64,000 nucleotides of DNA from Ascoidea asiatica (lineage: Eukaryota > Ascomycota > Saccharomycetes > Ascoideales > Ascoideaceae): the NCBI GenBank assembly GCA_001600695.1, contig BCKQ01000006.1:186001-250000 (forward strand), given 5' to 3'. Positions 19,279-28,043 of the stretch are shown piece by piece; position 1 is the first letter of the stretch; each line of letters begins with the position of its first letter. Both the position numbers and the translations under genes were made by a program. Below the pieces are notes generated by a model. It was not told the origin of the DNA. It worked only from the letters and a program-made list of their open reading frames with translations, and searched no databases.

Positions 19279-20913
19279 ATGTCATCATCAATAACAACTT
19301 TATCCCATCCAAAAAATGATATAAGTTTATTAGATAAATTTTTACCAAAAGGAAATAAATATATTTCATTTTGTTTTGCAATATTAACTGCATTAGCAGG
19401 AGGTTCATGTTATGTAACTTCAATATTCATAACTCAATTAGCTTCAAATTGTTCTTTAACTCAACAAGATGTTTCATTTTTAATGACAGGTTTATCTTTA
19501 GGTAATGTAATTTTTGGTGCTTTTGGTGGATTTATTTCTGATTTTATAAATACTGAATTAACGGTATTTTTATCTTCAATTCAATGTCATTTTGCATTTT
19601 TAATAATTTTTTTTTTTTATAAAAATAAAATTAATTCTAAAAATTCTTTAAATATTTATTTTTTATTTTTTTCATTTATTTTAATAGGTTCTGGTACATC
19701 ATATGCAATTTATTCTGCTTTAAAAGTAAATACTTTAAATTTTCAAAAAAAAAAAGGTATTGCACAAGCTTTTCCATTAGGTTTTTTAGCTTTAGCTGCT
19801 TCTTTATATTCTTTAATTTCAACAAAATTTTTTGAAAATAATCTTCAAGGTTTTTTAAAATTTTTATCAATTTCAACTTTTTTATTACTTTTTTCAAGTG
19901 TTTTTTTTATGAGAATTGATAAAAATAATAATAATAATCATATTTTTTCAAAATTACAAGTTATAGATATTGAACAATTAGATTCAACAAATGAAAATCA
20001 AACTGAAAATGATCCATTGCTAGTTAATAATATTAACAATAACAGTAATAATGATATAAGAAAGAATTCAACTTCAGAAATTAATAGTAGACTGTTTAAT
20101 TTATATAATAATCAATCTGAAAATCAAAGTCAAGATATTGAAATTAATAATTCAATTGAAATTCAATTATTTCCAAAAAATGATCAAACTTTATTACAAA
20201 AAATCTTATCACCATGGTTTTGGTCAATATTTATAATTCTTGGAATTTGTTTAGCAATTGGACAAAATTATATTTATAATTTAGGTTTCATTGTAAAAGC
20301 TCAAGTTGATTATCTCAATAGGTATAATATACTTGAGAATGAGAATAATAATGATGATGATGAAAATAGTAGTATTATTAATCTTCAAAATACTCAAGCT
20401 TTAAATGTATCATTATTTGCAATTAATAATTTCATTGGTAGAATTTCAACTGGATTTTTATCTGACTTTATTAAAAATAAATATAATTATCAAAGATTAT
20501 GGGTACTCTTATTTGGAACTTTTTTACAAAATTTTTCTCAAATTTTATTAATTTTCTCAAAAGAAAATATTAAAATTTTATCAATAATCTCAATATTCAA
20601 TGGATTTTCATTTGGATTTTCATTTGGTGTAATTCCAGTAATTTTAGTTGATTTTTTTGGTATTAATGGTTCAACTACTATTTTTGCATTAGCAAATCCT
20701 GGAGTCTTGATTTTTTTATCATTCACTTTAAATATTTTCTCTAAAGTTTTCAATAATAATAGTGAATTTGATTTTGATTCAAATGAAAAGATATGTTTAG
20801 TTGGAGTTAACTGTTATAGAAATGCTTTTAAAGTCAATTCACTCATAGTTTCTACTGTTTCCTTCATGGTCCTTTTACTCATCTATCTCAGAAGAAATAT
20901 CCAAGATAAATAG
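19279..20913 (+). CDS. MFS transporter, tandem copy 1
   Basis: Major-facilitator-superfamily membrane protein of the fungal Mch1/nodulin-like type, 544 residues from the ATG at 19279. The frame is open upstream, but without an ATG. About twelve membrane segments lie in two halves of six, separated by a hydrophilic Asn/Ser/Glu-rich loop (about residues 230-315). Recognisable elements are FCFAILTALAGGSCYV in helix 1, the MTGLSLGNVIFGAFGGFISD motif after helix 2, KGIAQAFPLGFLAL, GQNYIYNLGFIVKAQVDYLN, and NGFSFGFSFGVIPVI. It shares these with the next gene, so the two are tandem duplicates. The substrate is unknown; Mch-type proteins resemble monocarboxylate carriers, but Mch1 itself is not proven to carry them. 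Confidence 0.85.
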   Translation: MSSSITTLSHPKNDISLLDKFLPKGNKYISFCFAILTALAGGSCYVTSIFITQLASNCSLTQQDVSFLMTGLSLGNVIFGAFGGFISDFINTELTVFLSSIQCHFAFLIIFFFYKNKINSKNSLNIYFLFFSFILIGSGTSYAIYSALKVNTLNFQKKKGIAQAFPLGFLALAASLYSLISTKFFENNLQGFLKFLSISTFLLLFSSVFFMRIDKNNNNNHIFSKLQVIDIEQLDSTNENQTENDPLLVNNINNNSNNDIRKNSTSEINSRLFNLYNNQSENQSQDIEINNSIEIQLFPKNDQTLLQKILSPWFWSIFIILGICLAIGQNYIYNLGFIVKAQVDYLNRYNILENENNNDDDENSSIINLQNTQALNVSLFAINNFIGRISTGFLSDFIKNKYNYQRLWVLLFGTFLQNFSQILLIFSKENIKILSIISIFNGFSFGFSFGVIPVILVDFFGINGSTTIFALANPGVLIFLSFTLNIFSKVFNNNSEFDFDSNEKICLVGVNCYRNAFKVNSLIVSTVSFMVLLLIYLRRNIQDK

Positions 20914-21837
20914 TTTATATATTCTTTCCATGTGAATCAGTTCCTTTTATCTATTTTATTTATTTATTATACATTTATTTCATTATTACTTCGGTAATTT
21001 CCCTTTTTGTTTCTTATCTCGGTTAGCATCGCCGACGTGCATCGAACGTGGTTGCTTTCCCGTGGTTTCTCCCATATTACAAGGGTTTTAAACTATTTCT
21101 TATTGTATTTGCACACACTAAATCCCACCTCTGAACGCAAATCACGTTTTATATCCGAGTTTCTCGCTAACCAAAACAAAGCAGAAGCAAAGCAGAAATA
21201 AAGCTTCTTTTTTCCAGTTCATACAAAATCCTTTTTTTTAGGGAGTTTTCTCTGATTTTATAACTTTTTTTGTAAATCAACAACAGAATTGTGAAAAAAT
21301 ATCTCTTTTTTGTCAGAATTGATTCAATTACAATTCCAAATAAATAGATACTTCAAACAACCAAATGATAGTCTGATATTCAACCGATCTAAGAGCTAGA
21401 TTATTTTCATAAATATTTGCTTAATTTGCTCAGTAGTACACTACTGTACTATACTACTATAAACTTTATCAATTTTCACTCTTCTCAGTGTGAACTTTTT
21501 GACTTTGAATTACATGCTATTGGACTTTCTTGTCAAAATCATAAATAGTAAATAATAATAGTTTCCTTTGAAATTCAAATAGCATTACTATCGAAGTTCC
21601 ACTAAAAAAGTATTATCATCATATTAAATAACTATATTCTTTTACAAAAAAAAAAAAAACATAATTATATTCCAATTATTTCATTTCTTTATCCCTTCAA
21701 ATTTATACTCTTTTTTATATTATAGAAACTCTCATATACAAAAAATTTATTATTAATATTCTTTCTATCTTTTTTTCTTTTTCTTTCAATCAATAATACA
21801 GTATATCTGCAAATTAAATCGAAAAATTCATCTTAAA
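20914..21837. promoter_or_regulatory. Spacer between the MFS copies
   Basis: 924 bp. A GC-richer patch lies at about 21000-21190, a palindrome CAGTAGT-AC-ACTACTG at 21431-21446, and a poly-A tract near 21645-21658. No gene recognised. Confidence 0.55.
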
Positions 21838-23532
21838 ATGTTTGAATATCTAAATAGAGATGTTTTTCCAAAAGCTACTCCATATTTATCTTTATTTGCA
21901 GCTATATGTTCTTCATTATCTGGTGGTACTCTTTATGTATTTTCACTTTATTCTTCAAAAGTTGCTTTAAATTGTTCTTTATCTGCAGAACAAACTGCTT
22001 TATTGAGTAATGGTTTATCTTTTGGTCAAATAATTATTGGATTTTTAGGTTCTTTAATAGCTGATAATGTGAATAATGGTCCTCAATTTTGTGTATTTAT
22101 TGGTGCTTTTTTCTCTTTTTTTGGTTATTTAACATTATATTTCGCAATTAAATTTTATATCACTTATTTCCCATTAATTTTTTTTGCTTGTGTTTTAATA
22201 GGTACTGGTGTTGTATTTGGTTTTCCTGCAACTTTAAAAGTAACTGTTGCTAATTTTCCAAATAGTAAAGGTTCTGCACAAGCTTTTCCTCTAGGATTTT
22301 TAGCAATTGCTTCATTGATTTTCTCTGCAATTAAAGATATTTTTTTTGGTGAAGATGTTACTAATTTTGTTTTATTTTTAGCTATTTTTTGTTTATTAAT
22401 GTTATCTTTAAGTTCTGTATTTTTAAGAATACTTACTTCAGATGAATTATCTGAAAATTCAATTACTAATATCGATAATAATAATACTAATATTATTAAC
22501 ACTCTTCAAAATAATAATTTGAATAAAAATTCAAAATTTATAGATATTGAAGAAAATGAATCTGATTTACAAACTGAAGATAGTACAAGTACTTTTGGAA
22601 ATGGTTCAACAAGTATTTCAAAAAATTCAATAAAAAAAGATGAAAATTCTCCATTAATTTTGAAAACAAGAGTATATTCTGCATCAACTACTCCTTCAAA
22701 ACTTATTAATAATGAATCAAGAACTTCAACTGGAAATTATAGAACTTTTAATAATTCTAATACTATTGAAAATGAAAATGAAAGTGATAACTTAACAAAT
22801 AGTAATATAATAAATACTGAAATTCCAAACAAAAATAATTTAACTTTATTTCAAGAAATTTTTACAATTTGGTTTCCTTATCATTTAGTTGTTTTAGGAA
22901 TTGTTCAATCATTTGGTCAAAATTATATTTTTAATTCCGGATTTATAATTAAAGCTCAAGTTGATTATCTTAATAATCAAAATTCAGGTACTTTAATTAA
23001 TTTAGGTGAAACTCAAGCTTTAAACCTTGCAGTAATTTCTTTAGCTAATTTCACAGGTAGATTTGCAACTGGTTTTTTTTCTGATTTTGTTACAAGAAGA
23101 TTAAAATATCAAAGATTATGGGTTTTATTCTTAGGTACTTTGCTTCAACAATTTGCTCAAGCTTGTTTATTTTTATTTGAAGTTAATCTTAATAAATTAC
23201 TTTTTATTTCTTTTATTAATGGATTTTCATTTGGTTTTGCATTTGGTGTTTATCCTTCAATATTAGCTGAATTCTTTAGTATTAAAAATTTTGGTTCAAT
23301 TTTTTCTTTAGAATCTTTAGCTGTATTACTTTTCTTAGGATTTCTATGTAGTTATTTTGGTAGAGTTTATGATAATCATAGTTTTTGGGATGGTACAGCA
23401 AACCGTAATATATGTTTGGTTGGAACAGAATGTTATAAAGATGTTTTTGTTAGTACTTTCCGTATATTAGTTATCACAAGTGGTTTAGTTTTATTACTAA
23501 TTTATTTAAGAAGAAATATTAAAAAAAATTAA
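21838..23532 (+). CDS. MFS transporter, tandem copy 2
   Basis: 564-residue paralogue of the preceding gene, same family and topology. Shared landmarks are LYVFSLYSSKVALNCSL in helix 1, SNGLSFGQIIIGFLGSLIAD, the KGSAQAFPLGFLAI segment, GQNYIFNSGFIIKAQVDYLN, YQRLWVLFLGTLLQQFAQ and a terminal IYLRRNIKKN that matches the other copy's IYLRRNIQDK. The central hydrophilic loop (about 205-345) is longer and Ser/Thr-rich and unrelated in sequence to that of copy 1. Divergence in loops but conservation of helices suggests an old duplication with both copies under selection. Substrate unknown. The gene is convergent with the LRR gene at a 172 bp spacing. Confidence 0.86.
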   Translation: MFEYLNRDVFPKATPYLSLFAAICSSLSGGTLYVFSLYSSKVALNCSLSAEQTALLSNGLSFGQIIIGFLGSLIADNVNNGPQFCVFIGAFFSFFGYLTLYFAIKFYITYFPLIFFACVLIGTGVVFGFPATLKVTVANFPNSKGSAQAFPLGFLAIASLIFSAIKDIFFGEDVTNFVLFLAIFCLLMLSLSSVFLRILTSDELSENSITNIDNNNTNIINTLQNNNLNKNSKFIDIEENESDLQTEDSTSTFGNGSTSISKNSIKKDENSPLILKTRVYSASTTPSKLINNESRTSTGNYRTFNNSNTIENENESDNLTNSNIINTEIPNKNNLTLFQEIFTIWFPYHLVVLGIVQSFGQNYIFNSGFIIKAQVDYLNNQNSGTLINLGETQALNLAVISLANFTGRFATGFFSDFVTRRLKYQRLWVLFLGTLLQQFAQACLFLFEVNLNKLLFISFINGFSFGFAFGVYPSILAEFFSIKNFGSIFSLESLAVLLFLGFLCSYFGRVYDNHSFWDGTANRNICLVGTECYKDVFVSTFRILVITSGLVLLLIYLRRNIKKN

Positions 23533-23704
23533 ATATCATTATATAAAGTTCTTCTTTTGTTTTTAGAAGAACAGAATAAAAACATTTTATAAAAACATTT
23601 TATAAACACATTTAAATTTGATAAATTTTATTTATTTCTATGTAAACTCTAAATAAATTAGTAAAAGAAATAAATAGAGACTATGGATTCTAGATTATGA
23701 ATTA

Positions 23705-25810
23705 TTAATCTTCATCATTGAAAAATATGAAACTTGGAAAGCCAAAATCTAAATCATAAGTCAAAAAACGGCAAAGACTATGAACCAATTCTTTATCCTC
23801 TTCTTTTAAATTAGGTTTTATATATTTATGATAATTTGAGCGGTACAATACCAGATTCGGTTTGAATTCTCTCAACCATTTTGTATCAATGAATTCAGTA
23901 GATTCTGGAAGTGTAAGCAGTTTTATTCCACATGGCATATTTTCTATTTTTTTAATATTCAAATTAAATTTCAAATCAAGTGTCTCAATTTTATTAAATC
24001 TTTTGAACAGAGGAGGAATTGTTTCAATTCCATTATTTGAAATAGAAAACTTTTTCAAAGTAGAAGAACAGTTTACTAAATTTTTTAAAATATTAAAATT
24101 TGCAAGATTATTTTCATCAATTAAAAATATTTCTAATTTTTCGAGATTATTCAAACATTTAAAATCACCAAATTTTTCTGTGATTTTAGTTACCATTTTT
24201 TTTTCTAATTTAGTTTTAGTTTTTACTGTAGTTTTTCTTTTTGCTGACTTTTTTTTTGATTTTTTTAAATTCTCTGAAATCTCTAATTTTTCTAAAGAGT
24301 CAATATTTTCTGAAAGTTCTTTTGATCTTGTTGATTTTTTAAAATTTATTGAATTTTTTAATTTTCTTGAGTTTTTATTACTAGATCTTGCTTTTAAATC
24401 TTCATCTTCTACCTCAACTTTGACTTCAACTTCAACTTTAGATACAACTTTTATAGATTCTTCAATGCAATTTTTACTTAAATTCAAAAATTCAAGATTT
24501 TTTAAATTACCTAAGTTTTCAATTAAGGTAATACCATTTCTACTTAAATCTAAATAAGTAAGTTCTTTTAAATCATCTAAATTTTCTATTTTTTTAATTA
24601 GATTTTCTTTTAAATTTAATTTTTTTAAATTTTTGAAATGACTTAAATTCTCTATTTTAGAAATCTTATTATTTGAAAGGTCTAAATTTGCTAAATTTAA
24701 TAAATTTTCATTACTCAATATTCCTATTAATGTGATTTTATTGTCGTTTAAATTTAATTCTTCCAAAGTATAAGGAAGTGGATATATAGTTTCCATTTTC
24801 ATACCATCATCATCTGAGACCAACGATAAACACTTAAGATTTCTGAAATTTCTAAAATTTTTCATTTTATTAATTGAACTTATATCAAATACTGATTTTT
24901 TCAAACAATTTTTTTTTTTAGGATTTTTTAAATTAATTCTCATAACATTTCTAGACCAAATTTCAACATTTTCTAAATGCTCTAAACTACTCAATTCTAC
25001 CAAATGATCTTTAAAATGATCAATTGTATAATATGAAAGTTCACCTTCAATTTTAAGATATTCTAAATTATACAATCCTAAAATTGAATTCATTATTTCT
25101 CCATCAAAATTCAAAACTTCTAGAGATAATATTTTTAAATTAGCTAAATTTTGAATATAAGATAAATTTCTTTCATCTCGATTATGTGAAATAATTCTTA
25201 AAGATAATTTTTCTAAATTTAAACAATTTTTTAAAAAGGATAAATCTTGAATTCTTATATTATGTATATAAAGAGTTAAACTTTTTAAATTGAAACAATT
25301 GGAAATAATATTTAAATTTATTTCTGAATTTATCTTAAATTCTAAAATATAAGATTTTATTTTTATTACTCTTAAATTTTTAGAAATATTAGTATTAGAT
25401 AATAAGTTATTAAAAATTTTTTCATTTGTCAGTTCAAAATTATCTAAATTTAAACTTCGAAGATTGTTGAAATCATTTTTTAAGATTGAATTGAAAATGT
25501 TAGGATTTAAATTACTAGTTTTTGAAAAAGTTAATTGCTTAAAATCATTAGAATGATTTTTAAATAAATTATTAACAAAATCATAATTCAAATTCATTGA
25601 AAGAGAAAATTTTTTATTTTTTATTTTTAAATTTCGAATATCAGTATTACTGCAGGTAGTTAAATGAATTTTGGAAATAACTAATTCATGTGATATATCT
25701 GAGATTGAATTTGATTCAACATTGTTTAATAATAATAATTTGCTTAAATTTACATTTTTTAAAATTTCTTTAGTGATATGATTAGGTAAAGGTTTATCAG
25801 CTAAAATCAT
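23705..25810 (-). CDS. Leucine-rich-repeat protein, possible F-box-like N-terminus
   Basis: 701 residues, not recognised as an orthologue of a named yeast protein. The opening ADKPLPNHITKEILKNVNLS has the Leu-Pro-x2-Ile-x3-Ile-Leu spacing of an F-box, but it is too short to be sure. LRRs run through most of the protein: irregular repeats at about 90-330, then regular SDS22-type 22-residue repeats at about 350-455 (for example LANLDLSNNKISKIENLSHF and LTYLDLSRNGITLIENL). A charged Lys/Glu/Val-rich linker (about 460-560) breaks the solenoid, and further repeats follow to about 640. The C-terminus has ELVHSLCRFLTYDLDFGFP. Protein binding, perhaps as a substrate receptor, is the only function I would infer. 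Confidence 0.8.
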   Translation of the reverse strand: MILADKPLPNHITKEILKNVNLSKLLLLNNVESNSISDISHELVISKIHLTTCSNTDIRNLKIKNKKFSLSMNLNYDFVNNLFKNHSNDFKQLTFSKTSNLNPNIFNSILKNDFNNLRSLNLDNFELTNEKIFNNLLSNTNISKNLRVIKIKSYILEFKINSEINLNIISNCFNLKSLTLYIHNIRIQDLSFLKNCLNLEKLSLRIISHNRDERNLSYIQNLANLKILSLEVLNFDGEIMNSILGLYNLEYLKIEGELSYYTIDHFKDHLVELSSLEHLENVEIWSRNVMRINLKNPKKKNCLKKSVFDISSINKMKNFRNFRNLKCLSLVSDDDGMKMETIYPLPYTLEELNLNDNKITLIGILSNENLLNLANLDLSNNKISKIENLSHFKNLKKLNLKENLIKKIENLDDLKELTYLDLSRNGITLIENLGNLKNLEFLNLSKNCIEESIKVVSKVEVEVKVEVEDEDLKARSSNKNSRKLKNSINFKKSTRSKELSENIDSLEKLEISENLKKSKKKSAKRKTTVKTKTKLEKKMVTKITEKFGDFKCLNNLEKLEIFLIDENNLANFNILKNLVNCSSTLKKFSISNNGIETIPPLFKRFNKIETLDLKFNLNIKKIENMPCGIKLLTLPESTEFIDTKWLREFKPNLVLYRSNYHKYIKPNLKEEDKELVHSLCRFLTYDLDFGFPSFIFFNDED

Positions 25811-25920
25811 TTTAAAATACTTAAAAAGATTTATTATTAAATTGATAAATTATTAAATTAACTACTTTTTATGATGTAGGAAATAAAGAAGTAAAAGAGA
25901 TGCTGATCTATTCACTTGTT

Positions 25921-25966
25921 ATTGTTATTGCTATTGCTATTGCTATTGCTATTGGTACTGGTATTA
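25921..25966. repeat. ATTGCT/ATTGTT hexanucleotide repeat
   Basis: About seven near-perfect 6 bp units upstream of the LRR gene; a replication-slippage repeat. Confidence 0.8.
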
Positions 25967-26452
25967 ATATTGTTATTATTTTAGTTATTGATAAAATTAA
26001 ATGCTCTTTTTTTGAATTCAAATATAAATTTATTTGAAAAGATAAAAATTTTAATAAGTATTAATTTGATAATAAATAATTATAAAAAAAAAAGGATTTG
26101 GAAAGAAATGAAAGAATGAATCCCATTTATATTATATTTTCTTATCACATTATTATTTTTGCTATTTATTCTATGTTAAAGCAGAGTATTTCTCTGAGCA
26201 AAGACCTCACATCCTCGCATTTCATATTTGAGCTCTGATGTAATATTGAAGCTTCTGAATATACTTCTATTTTATATTTCTGTTTATTTATTGAATTTAT
26301 TTTATATATTTGCTTTATTTATTTTTTTATATTTGCTTTGTTTATTTGCTTTATTGCTATTGTCCTGTGTCAAGCTGCTAAGCTACTTTGTTCAACTTAA
26401 ATCGCACACGTGATAAACAAAAAAGTAGCAATAAAAAAGTAGCAATAGAAAG

Positions 26453-26459
26453 AAAAAAA
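26453..26459 (-). terminator. Pol III T-run after tRNA-Leu
   Basis: Seven A on the plus strand (seven T on the tRNA strand) immediately beyond the discriminator base. Confidence 0.9.
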
Positions 26460-26542
26460 TGAAGGATGCGAGGTTCGAACTCGCGCGGGAATTTCCCAGT
26501 AGATCTTAAGTCTACCGCCTTAGACCACTCGGCCAACCCTCC
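26460..26542 (-). tRNA. tRNA-Leu (UAA)
   Basis: Class II tRNA of 83 nt. Acceptor arms GGAGGGT and ATCCTTC pair with two G-U pairs, and the discriminator is A, as for Leu. The D arm reads GGCCGAGTGGTCTAAGGC. The anticodon loop CTTAAGA gives UAA (complement of 26506-26508). A long variable arm (TGGGAAATTCCC region) and B box GGTTCGAACCTC-like T arm follow. No intron. Nearly identical to the S. cerevisiae isoacceptor. It reads TTA, the codon that supplies almost all Leu in the highly expressed genes of this window. Confidence 0.97.
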
Positions 26543-27314
26543 AGTTTGATGTACTTTTTGCTGTTTTGCAATAGTATCCAAATATGATCTAATACATTGA
26601 CAGTATCCTTAGTAAATGATAATACAACTTTTTCCGACAGAAGATCCATTTTTCCCCAGTAACTGAAACAAAGCTGTATTCAACTAGCTGTAATAATTAA
26701 AAAGACATATTATATTTTATTGAAGAATGGTGACTTCCTCGAAAATATGTTATATTTCTAAGCTTATCATATATTTAATAGCGCTATGCGATAATCTGTT
26801 TGAAAGCCGAAATGATGTAAGTGTTTTTCCGATTTTCATTCTCGGAACAACCGATGTATTAAGTTTGGCGTGCTGCATTTAAAGCATTATAGAACGTCGA
26901 TATGCAGTATCAATGAATTAGCCTAAAACCTGAATAAATATTATAATTGTTAATTTCATCATTACGAAAGGACTAATTTTGTTTTTATGTTGCTATTCAA
27001 CTTCTCTAAGGGGAAGTGGAGTTGAATATAACTTGTTTGCTATATTCATTTACATTCATGATCCAAAAAATTAAATATATATATATAGGCTATGAATGTC
27101 TTCTTTTTTATTCAAATTTCAATTACTCTATTACTCAATTACTCAAAAAATATTTTCTTATTGACTAATTTATTCATTAACTTCTTTTTTAATTGAAAAA
27201 ATTTATTAAAGTATAATAAATTATCTGATTTTTTATATAATTTAGATTGCTCAATTAAAATTTTTTTCCTACTCGATTTCAAGAACTTTTAAAATATTAT
27301 AATTAGTTTTCAAA
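26543..27314. promoter_or_regulatory. HSP31 5' flank
   Basis: 772 bp between tRNA-Leu and HSP31. AT-rich with a TA run near 27078. I saw no clear heat-shock-element array and no gene. Confidence 0.5.
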
Positions 27315-28043
27315 ATGGTTAAAGTTTTGATTGCATTATGTTCAGAAACTCCTGAACCATTTTATCCAAGTGGAGATCCAACTGGTTATTATTATACAGA
27401 AGTATCACATCCATTTGATGTTTTTAGAGAACATGGATATGATGTTGATCTTGCTTCAGAAACTGGTAAATCAACTTTAGATTTAAATTCTATCAGTGAA
27501 CAACATATGACAAAATCTGAATTAAAAACATATGAAGAATCAACTGGAGAAATTTCAGAAAAATTTAAAAACATTTTTAAAATTTCTGATTTAAATTCAA
27601 AAGATTATGATATTTTTTTTGCTGCAGGTGGTCATGGTGCTGCAGTTACATTTCCTAAAAATAAAAATTTATTAAAATTTGCTGGTGAAATGTATGATGA
27701 TGGTAAAATTTTAGCTGCAGTTTGTCATGGTCCTTGTATTTTTCAATCTATTGTTGATAAAAATGGTGTTCCAATTATTAAAGGTAGAAGATTAACAGGT
27801 TTTACTGATGTTGGTGAAGAAGAAGTAGGAATGAGAAAAGTTTTAAAAGCAAAAAATATTAAAACTCCTAGAGAAGCAATTGAATCTGCTGGTGGAATTT
27901 ATATGATTCCTCCTACAAATTGGAATGATTACACTGTTAGGGATGAAAAAATTATCACTGGTGTTAATCCTGCAAGTGCACATTCTACTGGTGTCAAAAC
28001 AGTTGAAGCATTTCAAGCTTATAATTGTTCTGATTCGACTTAG
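27315..28043 (+). CDS. HSP31: HSP31-family glyoxalase III / DJ-1-PfpI protein
   Basis: 242 residues, matching the 237 of S. cerevisiae Hsp31, a cofactor-independent glyoxalase III (methylglyoxal to lactate) with protective chaperone activity. The nucleophile elbow is AAVCHGPCIF, with Cys137 followed by His138. The downstream acid is in FTDVGEEEVG. The family C-terminal segment TGVNPASAHSTGVK is intact. The start VLIALCSETPEPFYPSG and HPFDVFREHGYDVDLASETG follow the Hsp31 core closely. S. cerevisiae has Hsp31-34 paralogues, so the symbol stands for the group. A TAG stop is followed by T-rich 3' flank. Confidence 0.92.
   Translation: MVKVLIALCSETPEPFYPSGDPTGYYYTEVSHPFDVFREHGYDVDLASETGKSTLDLNSISEQHMTKSELKTYEESTGEISEKFKNIFKISDLNSKDYDIFFAAGGHGAAVTFPKNKNLLKFAGEMYDDGKILAAVCHGPCIFQSIVDKNGVPIIKGRRLTGFTDVGEEEVGMRKVLKAKNIKTPREAIESAGGIYMIPPTNWNDYTVRDEKIITGVNPASAHSTGVKTVEAFQAYNCSDST

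Larger units (their letters stand above)
25811..26459. other. LRR gene 5' flank to tRNA-Leu
   Basis: 649 bp. It holds an ATTGCT-type hexanucleotide repeat at 25921-25966, a T-rich stretch, and a CACGTG core at 26407-26412 without the flanking GT seen at other E-boxes here. No gene seen. Confidence 0.55.

Noticed and set aside
26407-26412. CACGTG core next to tRNA-Leu
   Set aside because: It lacks the GT flank of the four shared E-boxes and is not in a comparable promoter position.
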